From contig NZ_CP069362.1 of NCBI RefSeq assembly GCF_029910535.1, positions 806,001-870,000 of the forward strand: a stretch of 64,000 bases of DNA, in the 5' to 3' direction. Source of the stretch: Marinitoga aeolica. Lineage in GTDB: Bacteria > Thermotogota > Thermotogae > Petrotogales > Petrotogaceae. Position 1 is the stretch's first letter, and every line of letters begins with the position of its first letter. The notes beneath the pieces were generated by a model, which searched no databases, was not told the origin of the DNA, and worked only from the letters and a program-made list of their open reading frames with translations. Position numbers and translations under genes: made by a program. Positions 24,489 through 33,401 of the stretch are shown one piece after another.

Positions 24489-27014
24489 ATGGATGTGGAG
24501 CAATTATCTAATTTAGAAAGTTTATTAGACTTTTTTTCTGATATAAAACCATCAGAAAATGCAGAAAGAATTTTAAGAGATAGGTATTTATTGAAAGATG
24601 GAGAAGGGAAATATCTTGAACATTCTTGGGATGATATAGCGAGGAGAGTTTCTAGATATATAGCAAGTGCAGAAATATTATATAATGATGATATCGAAAA
24701 AATAAGGGATGTTGAAGAAAAATTCTATAAATTATTAAAAAGCAGGGTTTTTTTACCAAATAGTCCAACATTGTTTAATTCTGGAAAAACTTTATCAAGA
24801 GATGTATTTCAAAAGAATAGAGAAGATATGAGTTTAGAAGATTATAAAAAGATTTTTAATTCGAGAAATAGACATAATATGTTATCAGCATGTTTTGTTG
24901 TTCCGTTAGAAGATTCAATGGAAGGTATTTTTGATGCCGTAAAAGATGCTGCATTAATACAAAAATACGGTGGTGGTGTTGGATACGATTTTTCTGTATT
25001 AAGACCAAAAGAAAGTTCAATAGCAGGAACAGGTGGAAAATCATCTGGTCCAATTAGCTTTATGCATGTGTTTAATACTACAGCTTCCACAATAGAGCAG
25101 GGTGGAGCAAGACGTGGAGCACAAATGGCAGTAATGAGATACGATCACCCTGATGTAATAGATTTTATAAATTCCAAAAAAAATAATGACGGTAAATCTG
25201 TGCTTAATTATTTTAATATATCTGTGAATTTTGACAATCCTGAAGAATTTTTAAAGAAATTAGAAAATGATGAAGAAATTGAATTAACTCATCCTAATTC
25301 AAATATAAAAAGAACAATTAAAGCAAAAGAATTATTTGATTTAATTGCAAATAATGCATGGAAATCAGGAGATCCGGGAATGTTATTTCTTGGAAGACAT
25401 AATAAATATTATGCTTTAAGCGATGTGACTCCTGTAAGCGCTACTAATCCCTGTGGAGAAGAACCTTTACCTCCATATGGAAGTTGTAATTTAGGTTCTA
25501 TTGATATAGCTAAAGTAATAGATTTTGTTGAGTTGGGAAATCCCGAAGGAGAGAATAATGATTTATTTAAAGAGTTAATTTATTGGACAGCAAGATTTTT
25601 AGATGATGTTATAGATATAAATGTATATCCTCTTGAAAAAATAGATAGAGTATCGAAGGAACAAAGATTTATAGGCCTTGGAATTATGGGTTTAGCTGAT
25701 GCTATGTATAAGAAAGATTTACCATATAATTCTGAGGAAGGTAGAATGTTTATGGCAGAAACATTAGCTCAATTTGCATATTATTCCCATTTAGCAAGTA
25801 GTGAATTAGCAAAAGAAAGAGGGAACTTCCCATTATTTGAAAAATCAAAATATAAAAATGGATTTATTCCATTTTCTATGTTAAATGATGATTATTCAGA
25901 AAATATTAGACAATGGAATAATTTAATAAAAGAACATTTCTTTGGAGAAGGTAAAAAATATAAAAGAAATGTTCAAGTCAATACAGTAGCTCCTACTGGA
26001 TCTATATCTAATTTGGCTGATACTTCAAGTGGAATAGAACCTAATTTTATGCTTGCATATATTAGATATATGACAGATAAAGAAGGGAATAGAGTTCCTC
26101 TTCCATATATGAATAAAATATTGAGAGATAAATTAGATGGAGATTTAAATAGTGAATTAGAAGCGGAAATTATAGAAAAAGGTTCATTACAAAATATAGA
26201 AGGAATACCAGAAGAAATAAAGAAAGTATTTGTTACTTCAATGGATATTTCTGGAATGGATCACTTACTAGCACAAAATGTTATCCAAAGTTATTTAGAT
26301 GCATCATGTTCAAAAACCATTAATTTACCCAAAGAAGCTACTGTTGATGATATAAAAGAGATATATAAGAAAGCAATGGAATTGAATTTAAAAGGAATAA
26401 CAATATATAGAGATGGATCATTGGAAACACAAGTTTTAACGAAGGCAAAAAAAGAAGATAAAAAGGTTACTTTCTTTGTATTAGATGAAAAACATAAATT
26501 GCGTGCAAGACCAAGAAAAGAAACATTAAAAAGTGTAACCAGGAAATTCAAAACAGAATCTGGAACTGTATATATTACAGTATCTTTTGATGATAACGGT
26601 GAAGCCATAGAAATTTTCTTATCTGATGGAACTGAAACAGCAGAAATTATAGGAAGATTATCTTCTATAGCTTTAAGATCAGGAGTTTCTGTTGACGAAA
26701 TATTAGAACAATTATCAAAGGTTAAAGGCACATATTGTAAAGGGATTTCAAAAGAAATAAAAAGTGCGCTCGATGATTTTGAAGAATTATGGAATGAGGA
26801 AGAAAATGATATAGAGGTATTTCATGTTGGAAAACCTTTGAGTAAAGAAGAAATTGAAAAATTTGTTCATGCTAATAAACTTGAATATACTAAAGGTTAT
26901 TATGTTGATACAGAAGGAAATACATATTGTCCAACATGTTTAAGCAAAAATTCTTTAATAATGGCAGAAGGATGTATTTCGTGTAAAACATGTGGTTGGT
27001 CAAAATGTTCATAA
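24489..27014 (+). CDS. nrdJ: Adenosylcobalamin-dependent ribonucleotide reductase (class II)
   Basis: About 841 residues. It reduces ribonucleotides using a B12-generated thiyl radical. Visible motifs include FLPNSPTLFNSG near the start, YGGGVGYDFSVLRP, NPCGEEPLPPYGSCNLGS (active-site Cys and Glu), GIMGLADAMY, APTGSISNLADTSSGIEP, and a zinc ribbon at the C-terminus (YCPTCLSK...CISCKTCGWSKC). The ATG at 24489 is only one base from AAGGGGG; the GTG at 24495 is better spaced and may be the true start. Paired NrdR boxes lie upstream. Confidence 0.96.
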   Translation: MDVEQLSNLESLLDFFSDIKPSENAERILRDRYLLKDGEGKYLEHSWDDIARRVSRYIASAEILYNDDIEKIRDVEEKFYKLLKSRVFLPNSPTLFNSGKTLSRDVFQKNREDMSLEDYKKIFNSRNRHNMLSACFVVPLEDSMEGIFDAVKDAALIQKYGGGVGYDFSVLRPKESSIAGTGGKSSGPISFMHVFNTTASTIEQGGARRGAQMAVMRYDHPDVIDFINSKKNNDGKSVLNYFNISVNFDNPEEFLKKLENDEEIELTHPNSNIKRTIKAKELFDLIANNAWKSGDPGMLFLGRHNKYYALSDVTPVSATNPCGEEPLPPYGSCNLGSIDIAKVIDFVELGNPEGENNDLFKELIYWTARFLDDVIDINVYPLEKIDRVSKEQRFIGLGIMGLADAMYKKDLPYNSEEGRMFMAETLAQFAYYSHLASSELAKERGNFPLFEKSKYKNGFIPFSMLNDDYSENIRQWNNLIKEHFFGEGKKYKRNVQVNTVAPTGSISNLADTSSGIEPNFMLAYIRYMTDKEGNRVPLPYMNKILRDKLDGDLNSELEAEIIEKGSLQNIEGIPEEIKKVFVTSMDISGMDHLLAQNVIQSYLDASCSKTINLPKEATVDDIKEIYKKAMELNLKGITIYRDGSLETQVLTKAKKEDKKVTFFVLDEKHKLRARPRKETLKSVTRKFKTESGTVYITVSFDDNGEAIEIFLSDGTETAEIIGRLSSIALRSGVSVDEILEQLSKVKGTYCKGISKEIKSALDDFEELWNEEENDIEVFHVGKPLSKEEIEKFVHANKLEYTKGYYVDTEGNTYCPTCLSKNSLIMAEGCISCKTCGWSKCS

Positions 27015-27085
27015 AATTGGATATTAATTTTAAATATTAAAATATATAATAGATTTAATAAATTATTATTTTTGAGGTGATAAAG

Positions 27086-27586
27086 ATGGCAAGTTGTAAA
27101 AATTATCATGAAGCAGCTATTGAAGGAGCAAATGATGGTATATTTCATGGAGATCATATTCATCCAACTGTAATGATTTGGGCTTCTTTAAATGATGAAA
27201 AAATGAATAAATTAGTAGAAAAAGTTGCTGAATATGATGCTGATTATGCTGATGATTTAAAAGAAATGCTTGGTGAATATGATAGTGATGTTGAAGATAT
27301 TCCCATACCTTTTCCTTTTTCATTTGGAAGCGAAAAAGAATTTGAAGATGCTGAAATTTTGTTAAAGGAAGTTGCAGATATAACTGAAGCTAATGCTTAT
27401 TCTTTTATTGTTGAAGCTATGAGTGTCGATGATGAAGAAGATACAGTGCCTTCTTTATTTACAGAATGTAGAGAAGGAAAAATATTCTTGACTCTTTTTG
27501 ATTGGGAATATAATAAAGTTGATGAAGAGGAATATGAAAGTTCAGATGAAGATATTCAAAGTTTTAGATTAAAAATATTTTATTAA
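27086..27586 (+). CDS. Acidic protein of unknown function downstream of nrdJ
   Basis: 166 residues starting at the ATG at 27086, preceded by TTTGAGGTGAT. It is strongly acidic (many Asp/Glu), soluble, and contains CKNYHEAAIEGANDG and HGDHIHPTVMIWASL, whose His/Asp cluster could bind metal. There is no recognised family. It follows nrdJ by 70 bp without a terminator between them, so it may be cotranscribed with it. Confidence 0.7.
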   Translation: MASCKNYHEAAIEGANDGIFHGDHIHPTVMIWASLNDEKMNKLVEKVAEYDADYADDLKEMLGEYDSDVEDIPIPFPFSFGSEKEFEDAEILLKEVADITEANAYSFIVEAMSVDDEEDTVPSLFTECREGKIFLTLFDWEYNKVDEEEYESSDEDIQSFRLKIFY

Positions 27587-27616
27587 AAAAGGAATGGCTC
27601 GGCCATTCCTTTTTTA
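27585..27616. terminator. Bidirectional terminator
   Basis: Perfect stem AAAAAAGGAATGGC / GCCATTCCTTTTTT with a TCG loop. It serves the acidic-protein gene on the plus strand and the NhaC-family gene on the minus strand. Confidence 0.93.
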
Positions 27617-27629
27617 ATTGTTATAGTTA

Positions 27630-29312
27630 TTAAGCTTTTAAATCTTTAGGGTCTGTAGATTTCCCATAGAATCTTAATATAGCCCATATTGCTGTTACAC
27701 CTAAAATTAATGAAACCCATACAGGCAATCCAAGTCCAACTGGTATATAACCAACTACTGCTGCAGTAGTAGCCGCTGTTACAGCATATGGCAATTGTGT
27801 CTTAACGTGATCAATGTGATCAGATGATGACGCCATTGATGACATAATTGTTGTATCTGAAATTGGAGAACAGTGATCTCCAAATGTTGAACCTGTTAAT
27901 ACAGCACCTAATGTAGCATATACTAATGCTGTTAATTCGTTTCCAGTATACGCTGCAGCTAAAGGTACTGCTAAAGGAAGCATAATTGCCATTGTTCCCC
28001 ATGATGTTCCTGTAGCAAAAGATACAATTGCTGATATTATAAATACTAAGAGTGGTATTGACCATCCAGGTAATGATGATGAAACAACTTGAACTAAATA
28101 TTCAGCTGTTCCAAGGTCAGAAGCAATTGAACCAATAGACCAGGCTAAAGTTAAAATTATTGTAGTAATAACTAATGATTTTGCACCTTCAACCCATGCT
28201 TCAATAGCCTTTCTTAATGTCATAATTCCTTGAGAAACAGCCATTACAACAGCTACTATACTAGCTAATACTGAAGCCCATATTAAAGCAGCAGAAGCAT
28301 CTGCATTACCAAAGGCATCCCTAATTCCATCCCATGTGAAAGGATTATCTAAACCTCCACCAGAATACCATAAACCAATGAATGCAAAAATAATCAATGT
28401 TAAAATTGGTACCAAAGCATTTGAAACTCTTAATGGAATATCACTTTTGTCTAAATCTTTTTCAAAATCTGTAGATAACATTGGTTCTGCATCATCTGCT
28501 AAAACTTTACCTGTTAATCTTGCCCTTTTTTCTGCTTTGTACATTGGCCCGAAATCCCTTAACATTGCGCCAACCATAAATACCATTACAAGTGCAAAAA
28601 TTCCATACATCCTATATGGAATAGAACTAAAAAATACTGAATATGGATTTACTTTAACTCCAATTGAGTTAAAAGCGTCACCAATTAATCCTAATTCATA
28701 ACCAATCCAGGTAGAAATCGCTGCCATAGTAGCAACAGGAGCAGCAGTAGAATCTACAATATATGAAAGTTTTTCTCTTGAGACCTTTAATTTATCTGTT
28801 AATGGTCTCATTGTAGGCCCAACTATTAATGTATTTGCATAATCGTCAAAAAATACAACAACTCCCATTAATGCTGTAGCAACTTGAGCACTCCTTGCAG
28901 TTTTGGCTTTTTTTGCAAGTGCATTTGCTATAGCCCTTGTACCACCCATTTTAGCAATAACTCCAACCATACCACCTATTACTAAGGTGAAAACAATAAT
29001 TCCTGCATGCCAGCTGTCAGCTAAAGCGTTTACCGGGTATTGTAATGTTTTTGTATAACTCTCAACTAATTTCATAAAAAATCCCGAACTAGACGTTGCA
29101 AAAACATTAATTAATGCACCTGAAAAAACACCAAGCAATAACGAAACAATAACTTCTTTGGTAACAAACGCTAAAACAATCGCTAATAATGGAGGAATAA
29201 CAGACCAAAAACCATAATTTATCTTTGCTGCATCTCCTCCTTCAGCAAAAGCCAGGGTCGCCACTAAAACAAACGCCGCCATGATAAATAATACCACGAG
29301 TTTTTTCTTCAT
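27630..29312 (-). CDS. NhaC-family Na+/H+ antiporter-type transporter, predicted lysine transporter
   Basis: 560 residues from the ATG at 29312, which follows GAGGAGGGAG; an upstream in-frame GTG belongs to that site. About 12 membrane segments and NhaC/YfdC-type features are seen: FDDYANTLIVGPTMRPLTD, STAAPVATMAAISTWIGYELG, FATGTSWGTMAIMLPLAVPL and STFGDHCSPISDTTIMSS. NhaC relatives exchange Na+ or H+ for organic ions. The lysine riboswitch in its leader points to lysine as substrate, like the LysW-type NhaC proteins found under L-boxes in other bacteria. Substrate is inferred from regulation only. Confidence 0.88.
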   Translation of the reverse strand: MKKKLVVLFIMAAFVLVATLAFAEGGDAAKINYGFWSVIPPLLAIVLAFVTKEVIVSLLLGVFSGALINVFATSSSGFFMKLVESYTKTLQYPVNALADSWHAGIIVFTLVIGGMVGVIAKMGGTRAIANALAKKAKTARSAQVATALMGVVVFFDDYANTLIVGPTMRPLTDKLKVSREKLSYIVDSTAAPVATMAAISTWIGYELGLIGDAFNSIGVKVNPYSVFFSSIPYRMYGIFALVMVFMVGAMLRDFGPMYKAEKRARLTGKVLADDAEPMLSTDFEKDLDKSDIPLRVSNALVPILTLIIFAFIGLWYSGGGLDNPFTWDGIRDAFGNADASAALIWASVLASIVAVVMAVSQGIMTLRKAIEAWVEGAKSLVITTIILTLAWSIGSIASDLGTAEYLVQVVSSSLPGWSIPLLVFIISAIVSFATGTSWGTMAIMLPLAVPLAAAYTGNELTALVYATLGAVLTGSTFGDHCSPISDTTIMSSMASSSDHIDHVKTQLPYAVTAATTAAVVGYIPVGLGLPVWVSLILGVTAIWAILRFYGKSTDPKDLKA

Positions 29313-29360
29313 AAACTCCCTCCTCACATAGTGATTTATATATAACTATTTTTAAAATAA

Positions 29361-29381
29361 AAAAACCTTCCATGTGGAAGG
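29361..29381 (-). terminator. Terminator of the lysine riboswitch
   Basis: Stem CCTTCCA / TGGAAGG followed on the minus strand by a run of seven T, between the aptamer and the transporter start. It is the likely off-switch of the riboswitch. Confidence 0.88.
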
Positions 29382-29404
29382 CCTATTTGAAATAAAATTA
29401 ATTA

Positions 29405-29575
29405 TTCCAAACGGCTCTCCGCATGTAATATGCGACAGTTATACAGGTCTTTCCTGCATAACCAGGCATGTAAGGTGGGTAAGCCTTACATCCTTCGGCA
29501 ACCTCGCCTTTCATCTATCCCGAGCCTACCCTGGCGATAGATAGATTACTCATCTTGGCTGCGCCTCCGTTTGAT
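29405..29575 (-). promoter_or_regulatory. Lysine riboswitch (L-box)
   Basis: The minus strand carries the L-box order: closing stem AAACGG/CCGTTT (29567-29572 with 29408-29413), GGAGGCGCAGCCAAGATGAG, TAA, GGATAGATGAAAGGCGAGG, TTGCCGAAGGATGTAAGG, then CATGCGGAGAGCCG. Several long helices (ATCTATC/GATAGAT, ATGTAAGG/CCTTACAT, GCAGGAA/TTCCTGC) form the known five-way junction. It controls the NhaC-family transporter. The surrounding 635-bp gap holds the promoters of the transporter and of the divergent ars-type operon. Confidence 0.92.
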
Positions 29576-29724
29576 TTAAAAATTATTAAATTTTTCTTGG
29601 AGTTTACCATAATTAAATTTCTTAAATATTTCCATAAAATAAAAAACAAAATAAGACTAATATAAGATTTCAAAATATTTATCCCCCTGAAATATATTTA
29701 ACATAAATATCATTTTTCTAAATT

Positions 29725-29771
29725 ATTATATCATAATCTAGTTACATTTGTCAAAAAAAATTAATATATCA
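29725..29771 (-). promoter_or_regulatory. Transporter promoter with an adjacent TGATATATTAATT motif
   Basis: On the minus strand TTGACA (29754-29749), 18 bp, TATAAT (29730-29725). The 13-mer TGATATATTAATT lies four bases upstream of the -35 (29771-29759). The leader to the transporter is about 400 nt and contains the lysine riboswitch. Confidence 0.65.
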
Positions 29772-29916
29772 ATTTTTATTACACTCCAAACACATATTTA
29801 AAGCATAAAATGTTATGCTATTATTATCAACAAATGAATATTTATCAACTAATATTTGTGTAAAAAATAACATTTTTTACTTTCATGTATTAATTATTTA
29901 ATACAAAGTTGGTATT

Positions 29917-29940
29917 ATATATCCGGATATCCGAATATAT
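29917..29940. promoter_or_regulatory. Operator of the arsR-type operon
   Basis: A 24-bp inverted repeat with a single mismatched pair, centred on GGATATCC and flanked by TATAT arms. It lies 22 bp before the arsR start, where the regulator is expected to bind and autorepress. Confidence 0.75.
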
Positions 29941-29962
29941 AAATTAAAAAAGAGGGAAGAAA

Positions 29963-30298
29963 ATGATAGAAGAATTAATGAAAATATTATCTGATAAAAC
30001 ACGTTTAAGAATTTTAAATTTATTAAGTATTAAACCTCGGTGTGTATGTGAATTAATAGCTATATTACAATTACCTCAATCTACTATTTCCAGACATATT
30101 TCAAAAATGAGATTAATAAATTTACTTATACCTCAAAAAGAAAGATTATTTACCACCTATAGAATTAATAATGAATTCTTGAGTAAATATTCTTTTTTAG
30201 ATCCTCTATTACATGATCTGAATATTGAATTTAAAGATGATATTGAAAAATCGAAAAATATTTACATAGTTGATGGAAAATGTAATATATCAAAATAG
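29963..30298 (+). CDS. ArsR/SmtB-family metal(loid)-responsive repressor
   Basis: 111 residues, a winged helix opening MIEELMKILSDKTRLRILNLL. The segment KPRCVCELIAILQLPQSTISRHI combines a CxC metal-binding site in helix 3 with the recognition helix, as in ArsR proteins that bind As(III)/Sb(III). A further Cys (GKCNISK) lies at the C-terminus. AGAGGGAAG precedes the ATG. The long inverted repeat just upstream is its likely operator. It heads an operon with a permease and a thioredoxin-like protein. Confidence 0.88.
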   Translation: MIEELMKILSDKTRLRILNLLSIKPRCVCELIAILQLPQSTISRHISKMRLINLLIPQKERLFTTYRINNEFLSKYSFLDPLLHDLNIEFKDDIEKSKNIYIVDGKCNISK

Positions 30299-30312
30299 GA
30301 AAGGTGGTAAAC

Positions 30313-31413
30313 ATGACAAAAGAGGTAAAAACATTCTTACTAATTGTTTTTATTTTTCTCATTTTTTATTTTGTCCCATTTTCAAATGAAAATATTCACA
30401 AATCATTAATCGGTGGATTTGAAATGCTTCACGATTATGCAAGAGAACATGTTTTATTATGTCTTGTCCCTGCTTTTTTTATTGCTGGAACAATTGCTGT
30501 TTTTGTGAGTAAAAATGCAATCTTAAAATTATTAGGACCAAAAGCAAAAAAAATAATAGCATATCCGGTAGCTGCAGTTTCAGGAGGAATATTAGCTGTT
30601 TGTTCTTGTACAATTCTTCCTCTATTTGGAGGAATCTATAAAAGAGGTGCTGGAATTGGTCCTGCTATGGCTTTTTTATTTACAGGACCGGCAATTAATG
30701 TAGCAGCAATATTTTTAACTGGCACTGTATTAGGTTGGGAATTATCATTTGTTAGATTATTGGCTACTATAATTTCTGCTGTATTTATTGGATTAATAAT
30801 GCAAACATTATTTAAAGAAACAGGAGAAGGTGGATTTGTATTTGGGCAAGATACTGAAATCCCATGGCAAAAAACATTACTCTTTTTAGCATTTCAAATG
30901 GCTTTTTTAATCACTGGAAGCTTAAAGATTTATATAACTTTAAAAAGTATATTAATGACAATTTTTGCACTTGTTTCTATATTAATAGCACTAACTTTTG
31001 ACAAAGAACATCAAAAAGAATATATTAGCGAAACTTGGGACTTTACTAAAAAAATATTACCATATTTATTTATAGGTGTTTTTATTGCAGGAATAATATC
31101 TGTTTCTTTGCCAAAAAATGTGGTTCAAACACTATTAGGTGGAAATAGATTGTTTTCTAATTTATTTGCATCAGTATTTGGAGCATTAATGTATTTTGCA
31201 ACATTAACAGAAGTTCCAATTATACAATCTTTAATGTCTTTAGGAATGGGTAAAGGACCTGCATTAGCGCTATTTATGGCTGGTTATACATTGAGTCTTC
31301 CAAATATGATTGTATTAACAAAATTATTAGGTAAAAAGAAAGCTTTTACATATTTTGTATTGGTGATTTTTTTCTCAACAACATGGGGATTAATATATGG
31401 AAATTTATTTTAA
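30313..31413 (+). CDS. DUF318/ArsP-type permease
   Basis: 366 residues from the ATG at 30313, with AAAGGTGG upstream; the in-frame GTG at 30304 is inside that site. About eight to ten membrane segments. The signature VCSCTILPLFGGIYKRGAGIG followed by FLFTGPAINVAA is that of the UPF0718/DUF318 permeases, which include ArsP organoarsenical exporters; the CxC may bind metal(loid). A second similar half (FATLTEVPIIQSLMSLGMG, GYTLSLPNMIVL) suggests internal duplication. With ArsR upstream, export of an arsenical or other thiophilic ion is likely. Confidence 0.88.
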   Translation: MTKEVKTFLLIVFIFLIFYFVPFSNENIHKSLIGGFEMLHDYAREHVLLCLVPAFFIAGTIAVFVSKNAILKLLGPKAKKIIAYPVAAVSGGILAVCSCTILPLFGGIYKRGAGIGPAMAFLFTGPAINVAAIFLTGTVLGWELSFVRLLATIISAVFIGLIMQTLFKETGEGGFVFGQDTEIPWQKTLLFLAFQMAFLITGSLKIYITLKSILMTIFALVSILIALTFDKEHQKEYISETWDFTKKILPYLFIGVFIAGIISVSLPKNVVQTLLGGNRLFSNLFASVFGALMYFATLTEVPIIQSLMSLGMGKGPALALFMAGYTLSLPNMIVLTKLLGKKKAFTYFVLVIFFSTTWGLIYGNLF

Positions 31414-31441
31414 TAAATCTTTTTAATGAGGAGGTTTTAAA

Positions 31442-31672
31442 ATGAAAATAGAAGTTTTAGGTTCTGGATGCCCACGATGTAAACAAACATATAAAATTAT
31501 GGAAATGGCTAAAGTTGAAACAGGAATTAATGCAGAATTAGTATATGTAACAGATATTAATGAAATAATATCAAGAGGAGTTATGTCTACACCTGCAGTA
31601 GCTATTAATGGAAAAATAGTAGTTTCTGGTAAAATACCTACATTAGAAGAAGCAAAACAATTATTAGGATAA
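31442..31672 (+). CDS. Small thioredoxin-like redox protein (TM0996/MTH895 type)
   Basis: 76 residues with one thioredoxin fold and active site GSGCPRCKQT (CxxC at about residues 10-13) and the cis-Pro in MSTPAVAINGK. Proteins of this small redox-active disulfide family are commonly encoded next to DUF318 permeases, as here. It may pass electrons to the substrate or hold the metal(loid) for the permease. AGGAGG lies upstream, 28 bp after the permease stop. It ends the operon at a terminator. Confidence 0.9.
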   Translation: MKIEVLGSGCPRCKQTYKIMEMAKVETGINAELVYVTDINEIISRGVMSTPAVAINGKIVVSGKIPTLEEAKQLLG

Positions 31673-31696
31673 AAGATGGCGATTTACGCCATCTTT
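31672..31696. terminator. Terminator between the ars-type operon and nox
   Basis: Stem AAAGATGGCG / CGCCATCTTT with loop ATTTA and T run; it covers the stop codons of both convergent genes. Confidence 0.88.
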
Positions 31697-33027
31697 TTAT
31701 TTATATATTCTAATCCAGCAGTATTTAAGAAATTCCATGGTTTATTAAAATGTGGTTGGAAGAAGAAATCAATAAATGCTAATTCTTCCATTTTCATTTT
31801 ATTTTGTATTACTACTGACATAGTATTTATTGATTGGGTTAAATCAGCTTTTGAACAAATCTGGGCACCTAATATTTTGCCATTTTTTTTCTTATACACA
31901 ACTTTAAAAATTAATTTTTCATATGTTGGCATGAATTCTGGCCTATTATTTTCTGTTATTATTATTGACTCAACGTCTAAACCCTGGGACTTTGCCATAG
32001 TTTCAGTTAATCCTGTGGCAGCAATATTATTTCCATATATTTTAATTCCTGAGGTACCTTGGGTCCCTACATGTTTTAATCTTTTTTCTTTTAAGTTATA
32101 AGCAGCAATTGTTCCCATTCTTACGGCATTTGTAGCTAATGGAATATATTCGTATTTTTTTAATGGATTATAATATACAGCGCATGAATCACCTGCTGCA
32201 AAAACATCTTTTTCGCTTGTTCTCATATATTCATCTACAATAATTGCACCGTTATCTAACATTTTTAGTTTACCTTTAAATAAATCTGTATTTGGTTTGA
32301 ATCCCATTGAAAGAATAACTAAGTCAGCATCATGTTCCCCTTTTGTGGTAATTACCTTTTTAACCTTATTATTTTCTCCTTCAAATTTTATAACTTTTTC
32401 ACCTAAAGTTAAATTTGCTCCATGTTCCTTTAAAGTATTTTCAGCTATATCAGTGAATTCTTTATCTAAATATCTATTTAATATTCTATCTTCTATATCA
32501 ATTAATGTGACATTTTTTCCATGTTCAATAAACGCTTCTACTAATTCAACGCCAATATAACCAGCTCCTACAACAACAACATTTTTTACTTCATCCATTT
32601 TTTTAATAATATCTTGAGCATGATAAAAATTCTTTGACAATAGTATATTTTCCATATCAATACCTTCAATATTTGGAATAACAGGCCATGAGCCAGTTGT
32701 GATAATCAATTTATCGTATGTATCTTCAAAAATCTCTCCCGTTTCCAAATTTTCAACAGTAAGAGTTTTCTTTTTGAAGTCAACATCCTTTACATCATGT
32801 CTCATTTTAGTATTTATCCCTAAAGTATTTAGATGTTCTGGTGAAGAATAAAATAATCCTTTGGGATCCTTTACAACACCTTCTACATGTAATGCGATAC
32901 CACATGATAAGAATGAAATATTATCATTTCTTTCATATACAGTAATTTCAACATCTTTATATAATTTTGATGAATTAATAGCAGCAGCAGTTCCTGCATG
33001 TGTACAACCTATAATTGCAATTTTCAT
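31684..33027 (-). CDS. nox: NADH oxidase / CoA-disulfide-reductase-type flavoprotein
   Basis: 447 residues. It has two nucleotide-binding motifs, IAIIGCTHAGTAAA (FAD) and VVVVGAGYIGVELVEA (NADH), the redox Cys in NISFLSCGIALHVEG, and VFAAGDSCAVYY in the FAD-binding C-terminal part, then the dimerisation domain. Water-forming NADH oxidases and CoA-disulfide reductases share these features; the single Cys oxidised to sulfenic acid is the common point. In an anaerobe it probably removes oxygen. It faces the ars-type operon, with a terminator between. Confidence 0.9.
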   Translation of the reverse strand: MKIAIIGCTHAGTAAAINSSKLYKDVEITVYERNDNISFLSCGIALHVEGVVKDPKGLFYSSPEHLNTLGINTKMRHDVKDVDFKKKTLTVENLETGEIFEDTYDKLIITTGSWPVIPNIEGIDMENILLSKNFYHAQDIIKKMDEVKNVVVVGAGYIGVELVEAFIEHGKNVTLIDIEDRILNRYLDKEFTDIAENTLKEHGANLTLGEKVIKFEGENNKVKKVITTKGEHDADLVILSMGFKPNTDLFKGKLKMLDNGAIIVDEYMRTSEKDVFAAGDSCAVYYNPLKKYEYIPLATNAVRMGTIAAYNLKEKRLKHVGTQGTSGIKIYGNNIAATGLTETMAKSQGLDVESIIITENNRPEFMPTYEKLIFKVVYKKKNGKILGAQICSKADLTQSINTMSVVIQNKMKMEELAFIDFFFQPHFNKPWNFLNTAGLEYINKKMA

Positions 33028-33154
33028 AACAATCCCTCCTTGTGATTTTTTTAACTTAATTATTTCAAATAAGATTTATTTTGTCGGTTTTATTATATCA
33101 TATATTGTAATTGTTTCAATTAAATATTTATTACAAATTAATAACAGAGTAAAA

Positions 33155-33182
33155 ATAAATCCCGGAATTCCGGGATTTATTA
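33155..33182. terminator. Perfect hairpin next to the preA 3' fragment
   Basis: A 28-bp perfect palindrome with core ATCCCGGAATTCCGGGAT flanked by A/T. It directly follows the stop codon of the displaced preA 3' end on the minus strand and looks like the original preA terminator. Confidence 0.8.
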
Positions 33183-33240
33183 TATTACTCCACTAATTGC
33201 TTTTACAGGACATCTGCTTTGACACAAACTACAACTTACT
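33180..33240 (-). pseudogene. Displaced 3' end of preA
   Basis: Read on the minus strand, CSLCQSRCPVKAISGVI followed by TAA is identical to the last residues of the intact PreA protein (35453-36544). The DNA matches 35455-35507 with few differences. There is no upstream coding sequence. It marks one boundary of the inserted cassette; the rest of 33028-33401 holds the terminator and the cassette promoter. Confidence 0.85.
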
Positions 33241-33276
33241 AAATAATTTCTTTTACTTTAAAATTATTTAATCATC

Positions 33277-33364
33277 TGATATATTAATTTAAAATTTAAA
33301 AATTTTAAAATAAACATAAATATTTTTTATATGTGTTGACTTTTCTTTTTTTTTTTTTTATAAT
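33277..33364 (+). promoter_or_regulatory. Cassette A promoter: TGATATATTAATT plus 14-T spacer
   Basis: TGATATATTAATT at 33277-33289 (within an imperfect inverted repeat), then 46 bp, TTGACT (33336-33341), a 17-bp spacer containing 14 T in a row, and TATAAT (33359-33364). The same layout occurs upstream of 62458, and, without a pure T tract, upstream of 58091. Confidence 0.75.
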
Positions 33365-33401
33365 TATACGCGAATGTTATTGTTAATATTGAGGTGATCT
33401 A

